Positions 1 to 6,947 of a stretch of DNA of 16,762 nt are shown here, one piece after another. This DNA is from BS750m-G62 sp964577175. GTDB lineage: Bacteria > Planctomycetota > Phycisphaerae > FEN-1346. A program made the translations under genes and the position numbers. The notes under the pieces are model-generated. The model did no database searches. It was not told where the DNA came from and saw only the letters and a list, made by a program, of their open reading frames with translations. Each line of letters starts with the position of its first letter. Positions within the stretch are counted from its first letter, which is position 1. The stretch is taken from NCBI GenBank assembly GCA_964577175.1, contig CAZNYC010000091.1, positions 1 to 16,762 on the forward strand, read 5' to 3'.

Positions 1-71
1 TGCGGCCGCCTCGCTCGGCCTCGGGCCGACGAGGGGTGATTCGGATAGGCTCTAACACGACAACGCTAACT

Positions 72-150
72 CGTGCGCGGCGGGTCTCCGCACCCGCCGC
101 GGTCCAGCGCCCTTCGGCGCGGTGGGTACCGAGACCCACCGCCCCACACG
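72..150. repeat. Composite hairpin cluster 1 (three hairpins)
   Basis: Three hairpins follow each other. The first (77-100) has arms GCGGCGGGT/ACCCGCCGC and loop CTCCGC. The second (107-120) has arms GCGCC/GGCGC and loop CTTC. The third (119-142) has arms GCGGTGGGT/ACCCACCGC and loop ACCGAG. A weak outer arm CGTG/CACG (72-75, 147-150) encloses them. The cluster lies just past the MFS stop codon and could form in that transcript, but there is no T-run typical of an intrinsic terminator. It belongs to the family seen at 5427, 12305, 12409, 13505, 14024 and 15473. Bases 1-71 hold one further imperfect hairpin (about 10-36) and no gene I can support. Confidence 0.75.
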
Positions 151-163
151 TATGTCGGACCGC

Positions 164-1420
164 TTAGAGAAACACCAGCGGCAGGCTGGCGGCGGTGACC
201 AGGATCCCGCCCACGAGGAAGGGCAGGGCGGGTTCGGCGGCCATCAGTGGCCCCGCCGCGGCCATGCCGACGGCGAAGCCGAGGACCATGACGGCCTTGG
301 TCCGGGCCACGTCCGCCCCGCGATGGGCCGGCCGGCTGTACGTCTGGATGTACCGCTCGTGGATGGGCAGCCACACGGCCGCCCCTACAAGATCGTGCCC
401 CGCCCACAAAAGCGCCACCAGCAGGAACGACCCGGTCAGCCAGTCGGCCAGGGCCGGCCCGGCCATGATGAGGCCCTGGACGGCCATCGTGCCGACGTAA
501 ATCCCCTTCAGCCGCCGCCTGAGGTGCGGCGCGATGACGAACATCGGGACGCCCATCAGCAGCCGATGGCCCACCGCGATGAGGCTGATGAGGGCGAACT
601 GGCCGCCGCGACCCCCCGCGGTCCAGACCTCGGCCAGGGCCGGCCAGGCGGCCCGGAGCCACGCGTCGAACCCGGCCAGGTCCGTCGCCCAGGGCCCGTC
701 GAACTGGCGGCGGAAATAGATCGTCCACAGACCGTGGCTGACGCCGAAGCCCGCCCCCGCCAGAAACCCGGCCGCCATGATCAGATACAACTTCGGGTGC
801 AGGTCGGCCGTGAAGAGGCCGCGCAGCGTCAGGCGGGCGGTCGCCTCGGGCGGCGTGGGATGGTCGTGTTCGCGGAAGAGGAGGAAGAACGCGGCGGCCC
901 CCGCGGCCACGGCCAGGCCGCTGATCAGGAACACCCCCTCGTAGGAGAGGACGGCCCCCGCGCCAATGCCGACGAAGCCGACGATCAGGAACCCGAGGGC
1001 GTGGCTGCTCGTCTCCATCCCCGCCAGTTGGCCGAACCGGTGCGTGAACCGCTCCGGCGGGACGGACTCGTACACCAGCACGCCCCGCAGCGTCCGGGCG
1101 AGCGAGACGGAGGCGTGCCAGACCATCTTCAGGCCCGTCAGCGCGACGACGTGGCGGAAGACGGGCGTGACGGCGGTGGCGGCGGCCACGACGAAGAGGT
1201 TTACCCCGTAGATGCCCTTGCGGCCGAGGAGATCCGTCAGCCGGCCCCCGTAGATGACGACGAGGAAGTTGGCGGCGGCGCCGGCGGCCAGGACGAGGCC
1301 GATCGCCTCGAGTTGGACGTTCACGTCATCGAGAAAGAGCGGCAGGGCGAGTTCGTACACGCCGAAGGCGACGCCGAACAGGGTGCAGGCGATGATCAGG
1401 GCCAGGACGTTCCGCCGCAC
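164..1420 (-). CDS. MFS transporter
   Basis: This 418-residue integral membrane protein has about 11-12 hydrophobic segments, as expected for the major facilitator superfamily. The first segment lies at residues 5-25. The loop between helices 2 and 3 carries GGRLTDLLGRKG, which matches the family motif G-x-L-x-D-x-x-G-R-(K/R). A hydrophilic central stretch around residues 185-205 separates the two six-helix halves. The substrate cannot be read from the sequence. I chose the GTG start at 1420 because GGAG (1427-1430) lies 6 nt upstream and a TATAAT -10 element lies about 30 nt upstream. It is transcribed alone and ends next to hairpin cluster 1. Confidence 0.85.
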   Translation of the reverse strand: MRRNVLALIIACTLFGVAFGVYELALPLFLDDVNVQLEAIGLVLAAGAAANFLVVIYGGRLTDLLGRKGIYGVNLFVVAAATAVTPVFRHVVALTGLKMVWHASVSLARTLRGVLVYESVPPERFTHRFGQLAGMETSSHALGFLIVGFVGIGAGAVLSYEGVFLISGLAVAAGAAAFFLLFREHDHPTPPEATARLTLRGLFTADLHPKLYLIMAAGFLAGAGFGVSHGLWTIYFRRQFDGPWATDLAGFDAWLRAAWPALAEVWTAGGRGGQFALISLIAVGHRLLMGVPMFVIAPHLRRRLKGIYVGTMAVQGLIMAGPALADWLTGSFLLVALLWAGHDLVGAAVWLPIHERYIQTYSRPAHRGADVARTKAVMVLGFAVGMAAAGPLMAAEPALPFLVGGILVTAASLPLVFL

Positions 1421-1449
1421 GGGTGGCTCCGCGAAGAAGGTCGCGGTGC

Positions 1450-1477
1450 ATTATAACGGCGGAGGGGGCGGGGGGAA
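1450..1477 (-). promoter_or_regulatory. Predicted sigma-70-type promoter of the MFS gene
   Basis: On the minus strand a perfect TATAAT (1455-1450) lies 30 nt upstream of the GTG start. A poor -35 match, TTCCCC (1477-1472), lies 16 bp further upstream. The -10 is convincing and the -35 is weak. Confidence 0.5.
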
Positions 1478-1535
1478 GGCCGAGGGGTTCTGCGCCTGCC
1501 TGGTGCGCCGCGGTCTGCACGGCGTGATGCGCGGC

Positions 1536-1635
1536 NNNNNNNNNNNNNNNNNNNNNNNNNNNNNNNNNNNNNNNNNNNNNNNNNNNNNNNNNNNNNNNNN
1601 NNNNNNNNNNNNNNNNNNNNNNNNNNNNNNNNNNN
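1536..1635. other. Assembly gap (100 N), inside a hairpin
   Basis: The base run before the gap ends GCGCGGC and the run after it starts GGGTGCGGGGACCC. Joined directly, they rebuild the complete hairpin seen intact at 1721-1748 (arms GCGCGGCGGGT/ACCCGCCGCGC, loop GCGGGG). The real gap may therefore be zero or very short, with the hairpin having broken the assembly. Confidence 0.7.
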
Positions 1636-1782
1636 GGGTGCGGGGACCCGCCGCGCTCATCTTCACCGCAACCGCTCGATCGGCGGGCGGGCGGGTTCCG
1701 GCCATGGCACGGCGCAGGTCGCGCGGCGGGTGCGGGGACCCGCCGCGCTCATCTTCACCGCAACCGCTCGATCGGCGGGCGG
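1636..1782. repeat. 55-bp direct repeat (two copies) carrying a perfect hairpin
   Basis: Identical 55-bp copies lie at 1636-1690 and 1728-1782, offset by 92 bp. The second copy completes an 11-bp perfect hairpin at 1721-1748 with loop GCGGGG, related to the GCGGAG-loop hairpins elsewhere in the window. Part of the second copy is coding: it supplies the last eight codons and the stop of the ARPP-1 gene. A length of 55 bp also equals the contig-end overlap seen at the gap at 10658, so an assembler k-mer origin is possible. Confidence 0.8.
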
Positions 1783-2897
1783 ATGGGCTGCGGCCGAGGA
1801 CGGGGCGGATCCACGATCGGCCGGGCGGGCGTCGTCTTCTGATGCGTATCCTGGACCGAGAGATGGATGGCGTCGCCGCCCACCGCCACCCCCTTGCCGC
1901 AGATGGACCCGCTCTCGAGCGTCAGGCCGCGCCCGCTGCCGGGCGTGTCCTCGTACTTGCTGGTGCCTTTCAAGGCCCGGTGCACGAAGTCGAGGACGCG
2001 GGCGGTCGGCACGTCCTTGACGGCGGGTGGGGCGGCGGTGCCGGCCGCCAGCACGATGTCGGCGGTATAGCCCTCGACGAGTTTCTCCTGGAGGCCGTCG
2101 AAGAGGTCCCGCCGGCCGAAGAGTTCCAGCCCCACGACCCTGCCGGTGCGGGCGTCGGCGACGGCGATGCCGACCGTGTCGGGCGGGCTGAACTTGCCGA
2201 GGTCCTTGTGGGCCTCGTCGAACGAGCGGCGGGCCTTCTCGGATTCGAGCATCTGGTCGAGGCTCTCGCTGGCGTTCGGGCCGCCGAGGGCCGGGGCGGC
2301 CCGGCGGACGCGCTGCCAGACCTCGCTCTGTCCGGCCCCGCGGTTGATGGCGTCCTGGATGGACGCCGGGGCGATGTTCCGGGCCCGCTGGAAGTTCTTC
2401 CCGCCCGCCCACCGGCCGCGCTCCACGCAGAAGACGGCGACGGCCACCTTCTGCCGCGGCTCGACGACGGTGTCCTTGCGGACGACGCGGGTCTGCTTGC
2501 CGCCCTTCAGGATCTCGCCGCTCATCAGGAAGACGCTGCGGCCGCCGGTGTTCGTGACCTCGACGGTCGGGACGGTGGCGCGGGCCATCTCGCCGACCTT
2601 CAGGTGGCCGGCGGCGAGGGCGGCGTCGAGCGTCTCCCAGTCGCCCGGCGCCTGTTTGCCCGACCAGCGAATCGGGTAGACGAGCATGTGCTTGTGGGCG
2701 CGGGGCGGCTCGATGGTGAGCCCGCCCAGCAGCCGCTGGACCTCCGGGACGTGCCTGGCCTGGGCGGCGCCCGCCAGGGCCGCCACGACCGCCACGATCA
2801 GGGTGATCGTGAGGGCCAGGGCGACGCCGCCCGCCACGAACGAGGCGTACGTCTGCGTCCGGGCGTGCGGGTGCGTTGGGGCGTTTGTGTGCGGCAT
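1755..2897 (-). CDS. ARPP-1 (DUF6569) domain protein with N-terminal membrane anchor
   Basis: This is a 380-residue protein. Residues 17-45 form one transmembrane helix or uncleaved signal anchor, so the rest is probably extracytoplasmic. From about residue 57 it matches what I know of the ARPP-1 family (ARG and rhodanese-phosphatase-superfamily-associated protein): GGLTIEPP near the start, MSGEILKGGKQTR around 125-140 and FCVERGRW around 155-162. The biochemical role of this domain is not established. The start is firm, because AAGGAGG (2904-2910) lies 6 nt before the ATG. The C-terminus is low-complexity (PRPRPQPIRPP), and its last residues come from a repeated DNA segment, so the native end may have been altered by repeat insertion. 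The gene is divergent from the Tat-signal protein gene. Confidence 0.75.
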   Translation of the reverse strand: MPHTNAPTHPHARTQTYASFVAGGVALALTITLIVAVVAALAGAAQARHVPEVQRLLGGLTIEPPRAHKHMLVYPIRWSGKQAPGDWETLDAALAAGHLKVGEMARATVPTVEVTNTGGRSVFLMSGEILKGGKQTRVVRKDTVVEPRQKVAVAVFCVERGRWAGGKNFQRARNIAPASIQDAINRGAGQSEVWQRVRRAAPALGGPNASESLDQMLESEKARRSFDEAHKDLGKFSPPDTVGIAVADARTGRVVGLELFGRRDLFDGLQEKLVEGYTADIVLAAGTAAPPAVKDVPTARVLDFVHRALKGTSKYEDTPGSGRGLTLESGSICGKGVAVGGDAIHLSVQDTHQKTTPARPIVDPPRPRPQPIRPPIERLR

Positions 2898-3045
2898 GGG
2901 TCACCTCCTTGCCACCGGGGGCGGCGTTTGGGTTCCGCAGGATTAGACTGGCCCGGCGGCGAAGGGTTCGTGGAAAATGAATCGGTGTGCCGAGGATCCC
3001 GCCGCGGCACGGGGCCTTGGCCGTCTGCGCGCAGGCGGTTCGTCC

Positions 3046-3073
3046 TTGCCCGCGCCCGGCGGCAGGCTACAAT
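3046..3073 (+). promoter_or_regulatory. Predicted promoter of the Tat-signal protein gene
   Basis: TTGCCC (3046-3051), a 16-bp spacer and TACAAT (3068-3073) lie 30 bp before the ATG. The fit to a sigma-70-type promoter is good. Confidence 0.5.
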
Positions 3074-3102
3074 GGAGTCGGGCGTGAACAGGAGGGTGCG
3101 GC

Positions 3103-4083
3103 ATGGACGGTGCGACCAGTCGTCGGCGGTTTCTGAAACGGGCGGTGGCGGCGGCAGCCGGCACGGCCGCCGGAATGAGCCTGGAGGAGAAGGCCCTGCT
3201 GGCCGGCCGGCGGGCGACGGCCGCCTCGCCTCCCCCTTCCGCCCCGACCGCCGCGGGCAAAGTGGCCGAGGGCACCCTGCCCACCGGCAAACTCGGCGGC
3301 CGCGACGTCAGCCGCATCATCTGCGGCGGGAACCTCATCTCCGGCTTCGCCCACAGCCGCGACCTCACCTACGTCTCGCCGCTTCTGAAGAACTACTTCA
3401 CCGACGAGAAGGTCTTCGAGACGCTCCACCTGTGCGAGCAGCACGGGGTGAACACGGCCCTCCTCCGATGCGACGACCACGTCCTCGGCCTCATGGACCG
3501 CTACTGGAACAAGGAGGGCGGCAAGATCCAGTGGCTGGCCCAGACCTACCCGGGCGCCGGCCCCACGCAGGACAACATCCAGAAGGCGATCGACGGTGGG
3601 GCCATGGCCTGCTACATCCAGGGCGGCTTCGGCGACCGCTGGGTCACCCAGGGCAAGGTCGACCTCCTGGAGAAGGCGGTCGAGTACATCCACGACCGGA
3701 AGATGCCGGCGGGCATCGGCGGCCACATGATTGCCGTGCCCATCGCCATCGAGGAGGCCGGCATCGAACCTGATTTCTACATGAAAACGCTCCACCGGAC
3801 CGACTACTGGTCGTACACGAAGGAGCGGGCGTGCGACAACAGTTGGTCCGCCACGCCGGAGCAGACGGCCGCGTTTATGGAGAAGGTCCAGCGGCCGTGG
3901 ATCGCCTTCAAGGTGCTGGCGGCGGGGGCGGTGCATCCCCGGCAGGGGTTCCGGTATGCCTTCGAGAAAGGGGCGGACTTTGCCTGCGTGGGGATGTTCG
4001 ACTTCCAGGTGGCCGAGGACTGCCGCATCGCCCGCCAGATTCTCTCGGGCAACCTCAATCGCAAACGCCCCTGGCGGGCGTAG
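3103..4083 (+). CDS. Tat-exported aldo/keto-reductase-like protein
   Basis: This 326-residue protein begins with a twin-arginine signal, SRRRFLKR at residues 6-13, followed by an alanine-rich hydrophobic stretch to about residue 24. It is therefore predicted to be exported folded, possibly with a bound cofactor. The mature part opens with GKLGGRDVSRIICGGN, which resembles the first strand of the aldo/keto reductase TIM barrel. I cannot find the usual D-Y-K-H catalytic tetrad. The function is thus uncertain: it may be a non-catalytic relative, or use other chemistry. The ATG is supported by GGAGGG (3091-3096), 6 nt upstream. The gene appears monocistronic and is followed by an inverted-repeat element. 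Confidence 0.7.
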   Translation: MDGATSRRRFLKRAVAAAAGTAAGMSLEEKALLAGRRATAASPPPSAPTAAGKVAEGTLPTGKLGGRDVSRIICGGNLISGFAHSRDLTYVSPLLKNYFTDEKVFETLHLCEQHGVNTALLRCDDHVLGLMDRYWNKEGGKIQWLAQTYPGAGPTQDNIQKAIDGGAMACYIQGGFGDRWVTQGKVDLLEKAVEYIHDRKMPAGIGGHMIAVPIAIEEAGIEPDFYMKTLHRTDYWSYTKERACDNSWSATPEQTAAFMEKVQRPWIAFKVLAAGAVHPRQGFRYAFEKGADFACVGMFDFQVAEDCRIARQILSGNLNRKRPWRA

Positions 4084-4097
4084 GGTTCTCGGCGGAT

Positions 4098-4295
4098 CGG
4101 TTTTCAACGCAGAGGCCCCGAGGGCGCAGAGAACGGCGAACGGAAGGAGAGGCCGATGGGAGTCGCCGGAGGCGCCATGGTCTCACTGGCTGCCGGTCGG
4201 TGCGCCTCCGGCGTGACCTGTCGGCCGTTGTTGAATTGGAGTTCTTTATCCTCTGCCCTTCTCTGCGCTTTCTGCGTCCTCTGCGTTGAGAACCG
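4098..4295. repeat. Inverted-repeat element A (about 198 bp, GCAGAG type)
   Basis: The outer arms are CGGTTTTCAACGCAGAGG (4098-4115) and its reverse complement with one mismatch (4278-4295). The symmetry continues inward imperfectly with further GCGCAGAGAA matches. A nested perfect 12-bp inverted repeat, CGCCGGAGGCGC, lies at 4164-4175 and 4202-4213. No credible gene lies inside. It resembles element B at 16149 in length, arm design and position between genes, but uses GCAGAG rather than GCAAAG words. No target duplication is obvious. Confidence 0.75.
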
Positions 4296-4318
4296 TCTTG
4301 CCGACGGCTCCCGCCCGG

Positions 4319-5388
4319 TCACAACTCCAGCGATAACCCGTCCAGATCGTCGGTGATCCGCTCCGTCTCTTCGCCGGTGAGTTCGACCGCGGCCGAGCGG
4401 GCGTTGTCCTCGGCGTGTTCCGGTTTTCGGCATCCCACCAGGGCGCACGTGATGCCCGGCTGCCGAATCGTCCACGCGATGACGATCTGGGCCACGGTCG
4501 CCTCGTGCCGGTCGGCGATGGGGCGGACCGTTTCCTCCAGGAAATCGAGGATCCGTTTCCGGTTCGCCTGCTCGTAGTACGGGTCGCTGGAGCGCAGGTC
4601 GCTTTCCGGGAACGTCCGGTCCGGCGTCACCTTGCCCGAGAGGATGCCGTTCTGCAGCGGCGAATAGGCCAGGATGCCGACGGCGTGCTCGCGGCAGTAC
4701 GGGACGACGTCCGTCTCGATGTCGCGCCGCAGCATGGAATAGGGCGGCTGGTCGGAGGCCAGGGGGAGGACCTGGCGGGCCTCCTCTATCTGCGCGGGGC
4801 TGTAGTTCGAGACGCCGACCGCCCGGATCTTCCCCTGCTCCAGCAGCGCGGCGCACGCCCCCATCGTCTCGGCAATGGGCGTGCTTTCGTCCGGCCAATG
4901 GTGCTGGAAGAGGTCGATCGTCTCGACGCCGAGCCGGCGGAGGCTGGCCTCGCACTCGGCGATGACGCTCTGGCGGGCCCCGCACTTGACGAGGCGCACG
5001 GGGTTGCCGTCCAGGTCCTGCGTGTCGAAGAAGTGCGTGCCCATGTCGGCGTCCGGATCGAGGTCCCAGCGGAGGCCGAACTTGGTGAGGATCTGGACCT
5101 GGTCGCGGCGTCCTTCGATAGCCCGGCCGACGATCTCCTCCGACCGCCCGAAGCCGTACACCGGCGCCGTGTCGATGGTCGTCATGCCGCGCCCGATGGC
5201 GGTGTCGATGGCGGCGAGGGCCTTTTCCTCGTCCGTGCCGCCCCACTGCCAGCCGCCGATGGCCCAGGCNNNNNNNNNNNNNNNNNNNNNNNNNNNNNNN
5301 NNNNNNNNNNNNNNNNNNNNNNNNNNNNNNNNNNNNNNNNNNNNNNNNNNNNNNNNNNNNNNNNNNNNNCGGTGGTCTTGGTCTGCAT
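4319..5388 (-). CDS. Aldo/keto reductase (interrupted by assembly gap)
   Basis: This is a cytoplasmic NAD(P)H-dependent oxidoreductase with a TIM-barrel fold. The tetrad residues are visible: D and Y in TIDTAPVYGFG, K in ILTKFGL and H in LFQHHWPD. The cofactor-binding region includes AVGVSNYS and, near the C-terminus, ALVGCRKPEHAEDN. Reading frame 4319-5269 is open into the 100-N gap. Beyond the gap, minus-strand AAGGAG (5396-5401) and ATG at 5388 begin MQTKTT, the expected N-terminus. Only about 16 residues of the family's first strand and loop (an LGRSG-type segment) should be missing, fewer than 100 bp would encode. The two sides are out of frame across exactly 100 N, so the gap length is nominal. 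The physiological substrate is unknown. Confidence 0.85.
5270..5369. other. Assembly gap (100 N) inside the aldo/keto reductase gene
   Basis: The gap separates the MQTKTT start from AWAIGGWQWGG in the same gene. With 100 N the frames disagree, and family length suggests a shorter true gap of about 50 bp. The flanks do not duplicate each other, unlike those of the gap at 10658. Confidence 0.8.
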
Positions 5389-5426
5389 CGGGTTACTCCT
5401 TTCAGACGCGAGCCGCAAGATGCGAA

Positions 5427-5496
5427 GGTGCCACGGATTGCTCGCCATCCGTGTTCTCCGGTCCGGCGCACGGTTTGACAAGCAAACCGTGGCACC
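5427..5496. repeat. Composite hairpin cluster 3 (cloverleaf-like)
   Basis: The outer stem GGTGC/GCACC (5427-5431, 5492-5496) encloses two hairpins that abut it exactly. The first (5432-5453) has arms CACGGAT/ATCCGTG. The second (5469-5491) has perfect 9-bp arms CACGGTTTG/CAAACCGTG and loop ACAAG. The outer arms can alternatively extend to 10 bp (GGTGCCACGG/CCGTGGCACC), which would open both hairpins, so two exclusive foldings are possible. It lies between the ferredoxin stop and the reductase start. Confidence 0.8.
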
Positions 5497-5523
5497 CGGC
5501 GCGTCGGCGCCGGCCGCGGCCGT

Positions 5524-5916
5524 CTATCCGTGAATCAGCGGGGGCAGGCACCGGACGCATACCCACTGGCTCCGGCCCTGGTGGCGGCAGGGGAAGAGGA
5601 CGGCGTCGGCCTCGCTCGCCCCGCAGCGGAAGCAGGTCTCTTCGAGGATCTGACGGCCGCGGGCCTCCTCGTTGGCCTCGGCGGCCTCGGGGTCGAAGGC
5701 GGGGGCCTCGCGCTCCTCGATGGAGAGGGCCCCGGTGGGGCAGACGCCGAGGCAGAAGCCGGCCCCGTCGCAGAGTTCCTCGCGGACGGCCTTCGCCTTG
5801 CCGCCGACGAGTTCGATGGCCCCTTCGGCGCACGGCGTGACGCACGCCCCGCAGCCGTTGCACTTCTCCTCGTCGATGCGGACGATCTTGCGTGTGACGG
5901 TTCTGGCCTGGCTCAT
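5524..5916 (-). CDS. Ferredoxin-type 4Fe-4S protein with C-terminal Cys-rich module
   Basis: This 130-residue soluble electron carrier has a first cluster site C19-x2-C22-x2-C25-x3-C29 and a second site C49-x5-C55-x3-C59-P. The second site has alanine at 52 where a ligand cysteine is usual. The segment CDGAGFCLGVCP resembles the CDGLG-type ferredoxins I know from anaerobe loci. Residues 95-123 add CxxC, a Cys and a second CxxC with nearby His (C95, C98, C110, H112, C120, C123), which could bind zinc or a further metal. GGAGG (5923-5927) lies 6 nt before the ATG. The gene is divergent from the winged-helix regulator, and its promoter carries an FNR-like box. Confidence 0.85.
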   Translation of the reverse strand: MSQARTVTRKIVRIDEEKCNGCGACVTPCAEGAIELVGGKAKAVREELCDGAGFCLGVCPTGALSIEEREAPAFDPEAAEANEEARGRQILEETCFRCGASEADAVLFPCRHQGRSQWVCVRCLPPLIHG

Positions 5917-6027
5917 CGTGTGCCTCCGTTGGTTGACCCGCGTGGGCCGTTCGTGTGTCCGGTAGGGGAGGGGTGCGTCTCAGGAACGGCTCCGTACCCG
6001 CTCCACTCCGTCGCCCTTTCCGTCGCC

Positions 6028-6069
6028 ATGATAGGCGAATCCCGGCGGGAGGTCTTTGACGGAGGTCAA
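6028..6069 (-). promoter_or_regulatory. FNR/Crp-type box and promoter of the ferredoxin gene
   Basis: TTGAC-GGAG-GTCAA (6056-6069) is a perfect palindrome close to the FNR consensus TTGAT-N4-ATCAA. On the minus strand TATCAT (6033-6028) is a fair -10 with no good -35. The predicted start site is near 6021, which puts the box centre at about -41.5, the classic position for class II activation by Crp/Fnr proteins. The box is also about 58 bp upstream of the predicted start of the divergent regulator gene. Confidence 0.6.
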
Positions 6070-6086
6070 GAAGCGCCGGAAACCCC

Positions 6087-6114
6087 TTGACGGGTGCTCC
6101 GGCCGGCCTAGAAT
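6087..6114 (+). promoter_or_regulatory. Promoter of the winged-helix regulator
   Basis: TTGACG (6087-6092), a 16-bp spacer and TAGAAT (6109-6114) form a strong sigma-70-type promoter. The start site should be near 6121, just before two palindromes and 60 nt before the chosen ATG. Confidence 0.7.
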
Positions 6115-6126
6115 AACCTCTAAAGC

Positions 6127-6161
6127 AAGTCGTGCGACTTGCCCGATAAGTCGCGCGGCTT
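6127..6161. promoter_or_regulatory. Tandem palindromic operators (likely autoregulatory)
   Basis: AAGTCG-TG-CGACTT (6127-6140) is a perfect palindrome. AAGTCG-CG-CGGCTT (6148-6161) is the same site with one mismatch. The centres are 21 bp apart, two DNA turns, so dimers would bind the same face. They sit just past the predicted transcription start, where binding would block transcription of the adjacent regulator gene. Confidence 0.6.
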
Positions 6162-6180
6162 AGATTCGGAGTCGAAATCG

Positions 6181-6510
6181 ATGCTGGAAACGCTGCTCGG
6201 TTCGGAGAACGCCGCCAGGGTCCTGCTCTTTCTGCATGCCCGCGGCGAAGGGTACGCCCACCAGGTGGCCCGGTTTTACGAGACGGCGCTGCAACCGGTC
6301 CAGCGTCAACTCGAGAAATTCGAGGCGGCGGGCATCCTCTACAGCCGGAAGGTGGGGCGAACGCGGGTCTACCGGTTCAACCCGCGGTGCCCGTTGGTGG
6401 AGGAACTGCGGGCGCTGCTCGGGAAGGCGCTCTCGCTCTACAGGGACGAGGAGCGCGACGCCCTGGCCATGGACCGGCGTCGCCCGCGGCAGCCGGGCAA
6501 ACCGCTATGA
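6181..6510 (+). CDS. Winged helix-turn-helix transcriptional regulator (ArsR/MarR-like)
   Basis: This small DNA-binding protein of 109 residues opens with MLETLLGSENAARVLLFLHARGE, then a helix-turn-helix (roughly residues 27-50) and a wing around GILYSRKVGRTRVYRFNP. This is the winged-helix pattern typical of small ArsR-type regulators and of the sensor domains found beside nucleotidyltransferases. No metal-binding cysteine pair is visible, so metal sensing is unlikely. An upstream TTG at 6139 is in frame, but it lies inside the operator palindrome. The ATG at 6181 has GGAG (6168-6171) 9 nt upstream and is preferred. Its basic tail (RRRPRQPGK) may contact DNA. It is probably an autorepressor, and it may also act on the divergent ferredoxin gene. 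Confidence 0.8.
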   Translation: MLETLLGSENAARVLLFLHARGEGYAHQVARFYETALQPVQRQLEKFEAAGILYSRKVGRTRVYRFNPRCPLVEELRALLGKALSLYRDEERDALAMDRRRPRQPGKPL

Positions 6511-6594
6511 AGCCCGTGTTGGAGTAGGTAGAATGAGGGCAACAGTGGGCGACCAAGCCTACGAAGCGTGACGGGCAGAGAAGCGGCAAGGGCA

Positions 6595-6947
6595 GGTAGC
6601 GTCCCAAAGGTGTAGGAGAAGTAGAAGAGGATCACCGAGGGCCTTGGCCTCGGCTCCGAGGCTGCCAGGGGGCTGCCCCCTTTCGCCCCGCCGCCTCGGC
6701 GTCGGCCCGGAGCCCTTCGGGCCTGGAGTGAGGCCGACGCCGACGCGACTCTCTCTCCAGGGGCTTGAGAGGCCCTTCGATGGCGAATCCCCCCTCTTGC
6801 GTTGGGCATGGGCCGAGGGGGTCCGGGGGAGATGGAATCTCCCCCAGGGTGTGCCTCGCCGGAGCACGCGGATCAGGCTTTGTGCCCCTGCTCGCGGCTT
6901 CGGACGATAGGCTCACCGGAACTCTCCTATACCTTTGGGACGCTACC
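6595..6947. mobile_element. MITE-like non-autonomous element (353 bp)
   Basis: The terminal inverted repeats are 25 bp with one mismatch, beginning GGTAGCGTCCCAAAGGT at 6595 and read inward from 6947 on the other strand. An exact 8-bp target duplication, CAAGGGCA, flanks it (6587-6594 and 6948-6955). No transposase or credible gene lies inside. Internal hairpins include an 11-bp stem (6697-6707 with 6732-6742) and a 9-bp stem (6825-6833 with 6837-6845, loop GGA). An 8-bp duplication is known for several families (IS1595, IS256, ISH6); I cannot assign one. The flanks 6511-6586 and 6956-7114 hold no gene I can support. Confidence 0.85.

Noticed and set aside
122..1456. Long plus-strand open frame opposite the MFS gene
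   Set aside because: It encodes a Gly/Arg/Asp-rich low-complexity product on the strand opposite a clear membrane protein; it is a GC-bias shadow.
5427..5496. tRNA gene (cloverleaf shape, about 70 bases)
   Set aside because: There is no TTCGA-type T loop, anticodon arm, CCA-like end or tRNA box motifs; the relatives have two to four arms with unrelated stems.
6139..6180. TTG start for the winged-helix regulator
   Set aside because: It lies in the first operator palindrome close to the predicted transcription start; ATG 6181 has a good ribosome site.
6595..6947. Protein-coding frames inside the MITE-like element
   Set aside because: All are low-complexity Pro/Arg/Gly frames without ribosome sites or motifs.
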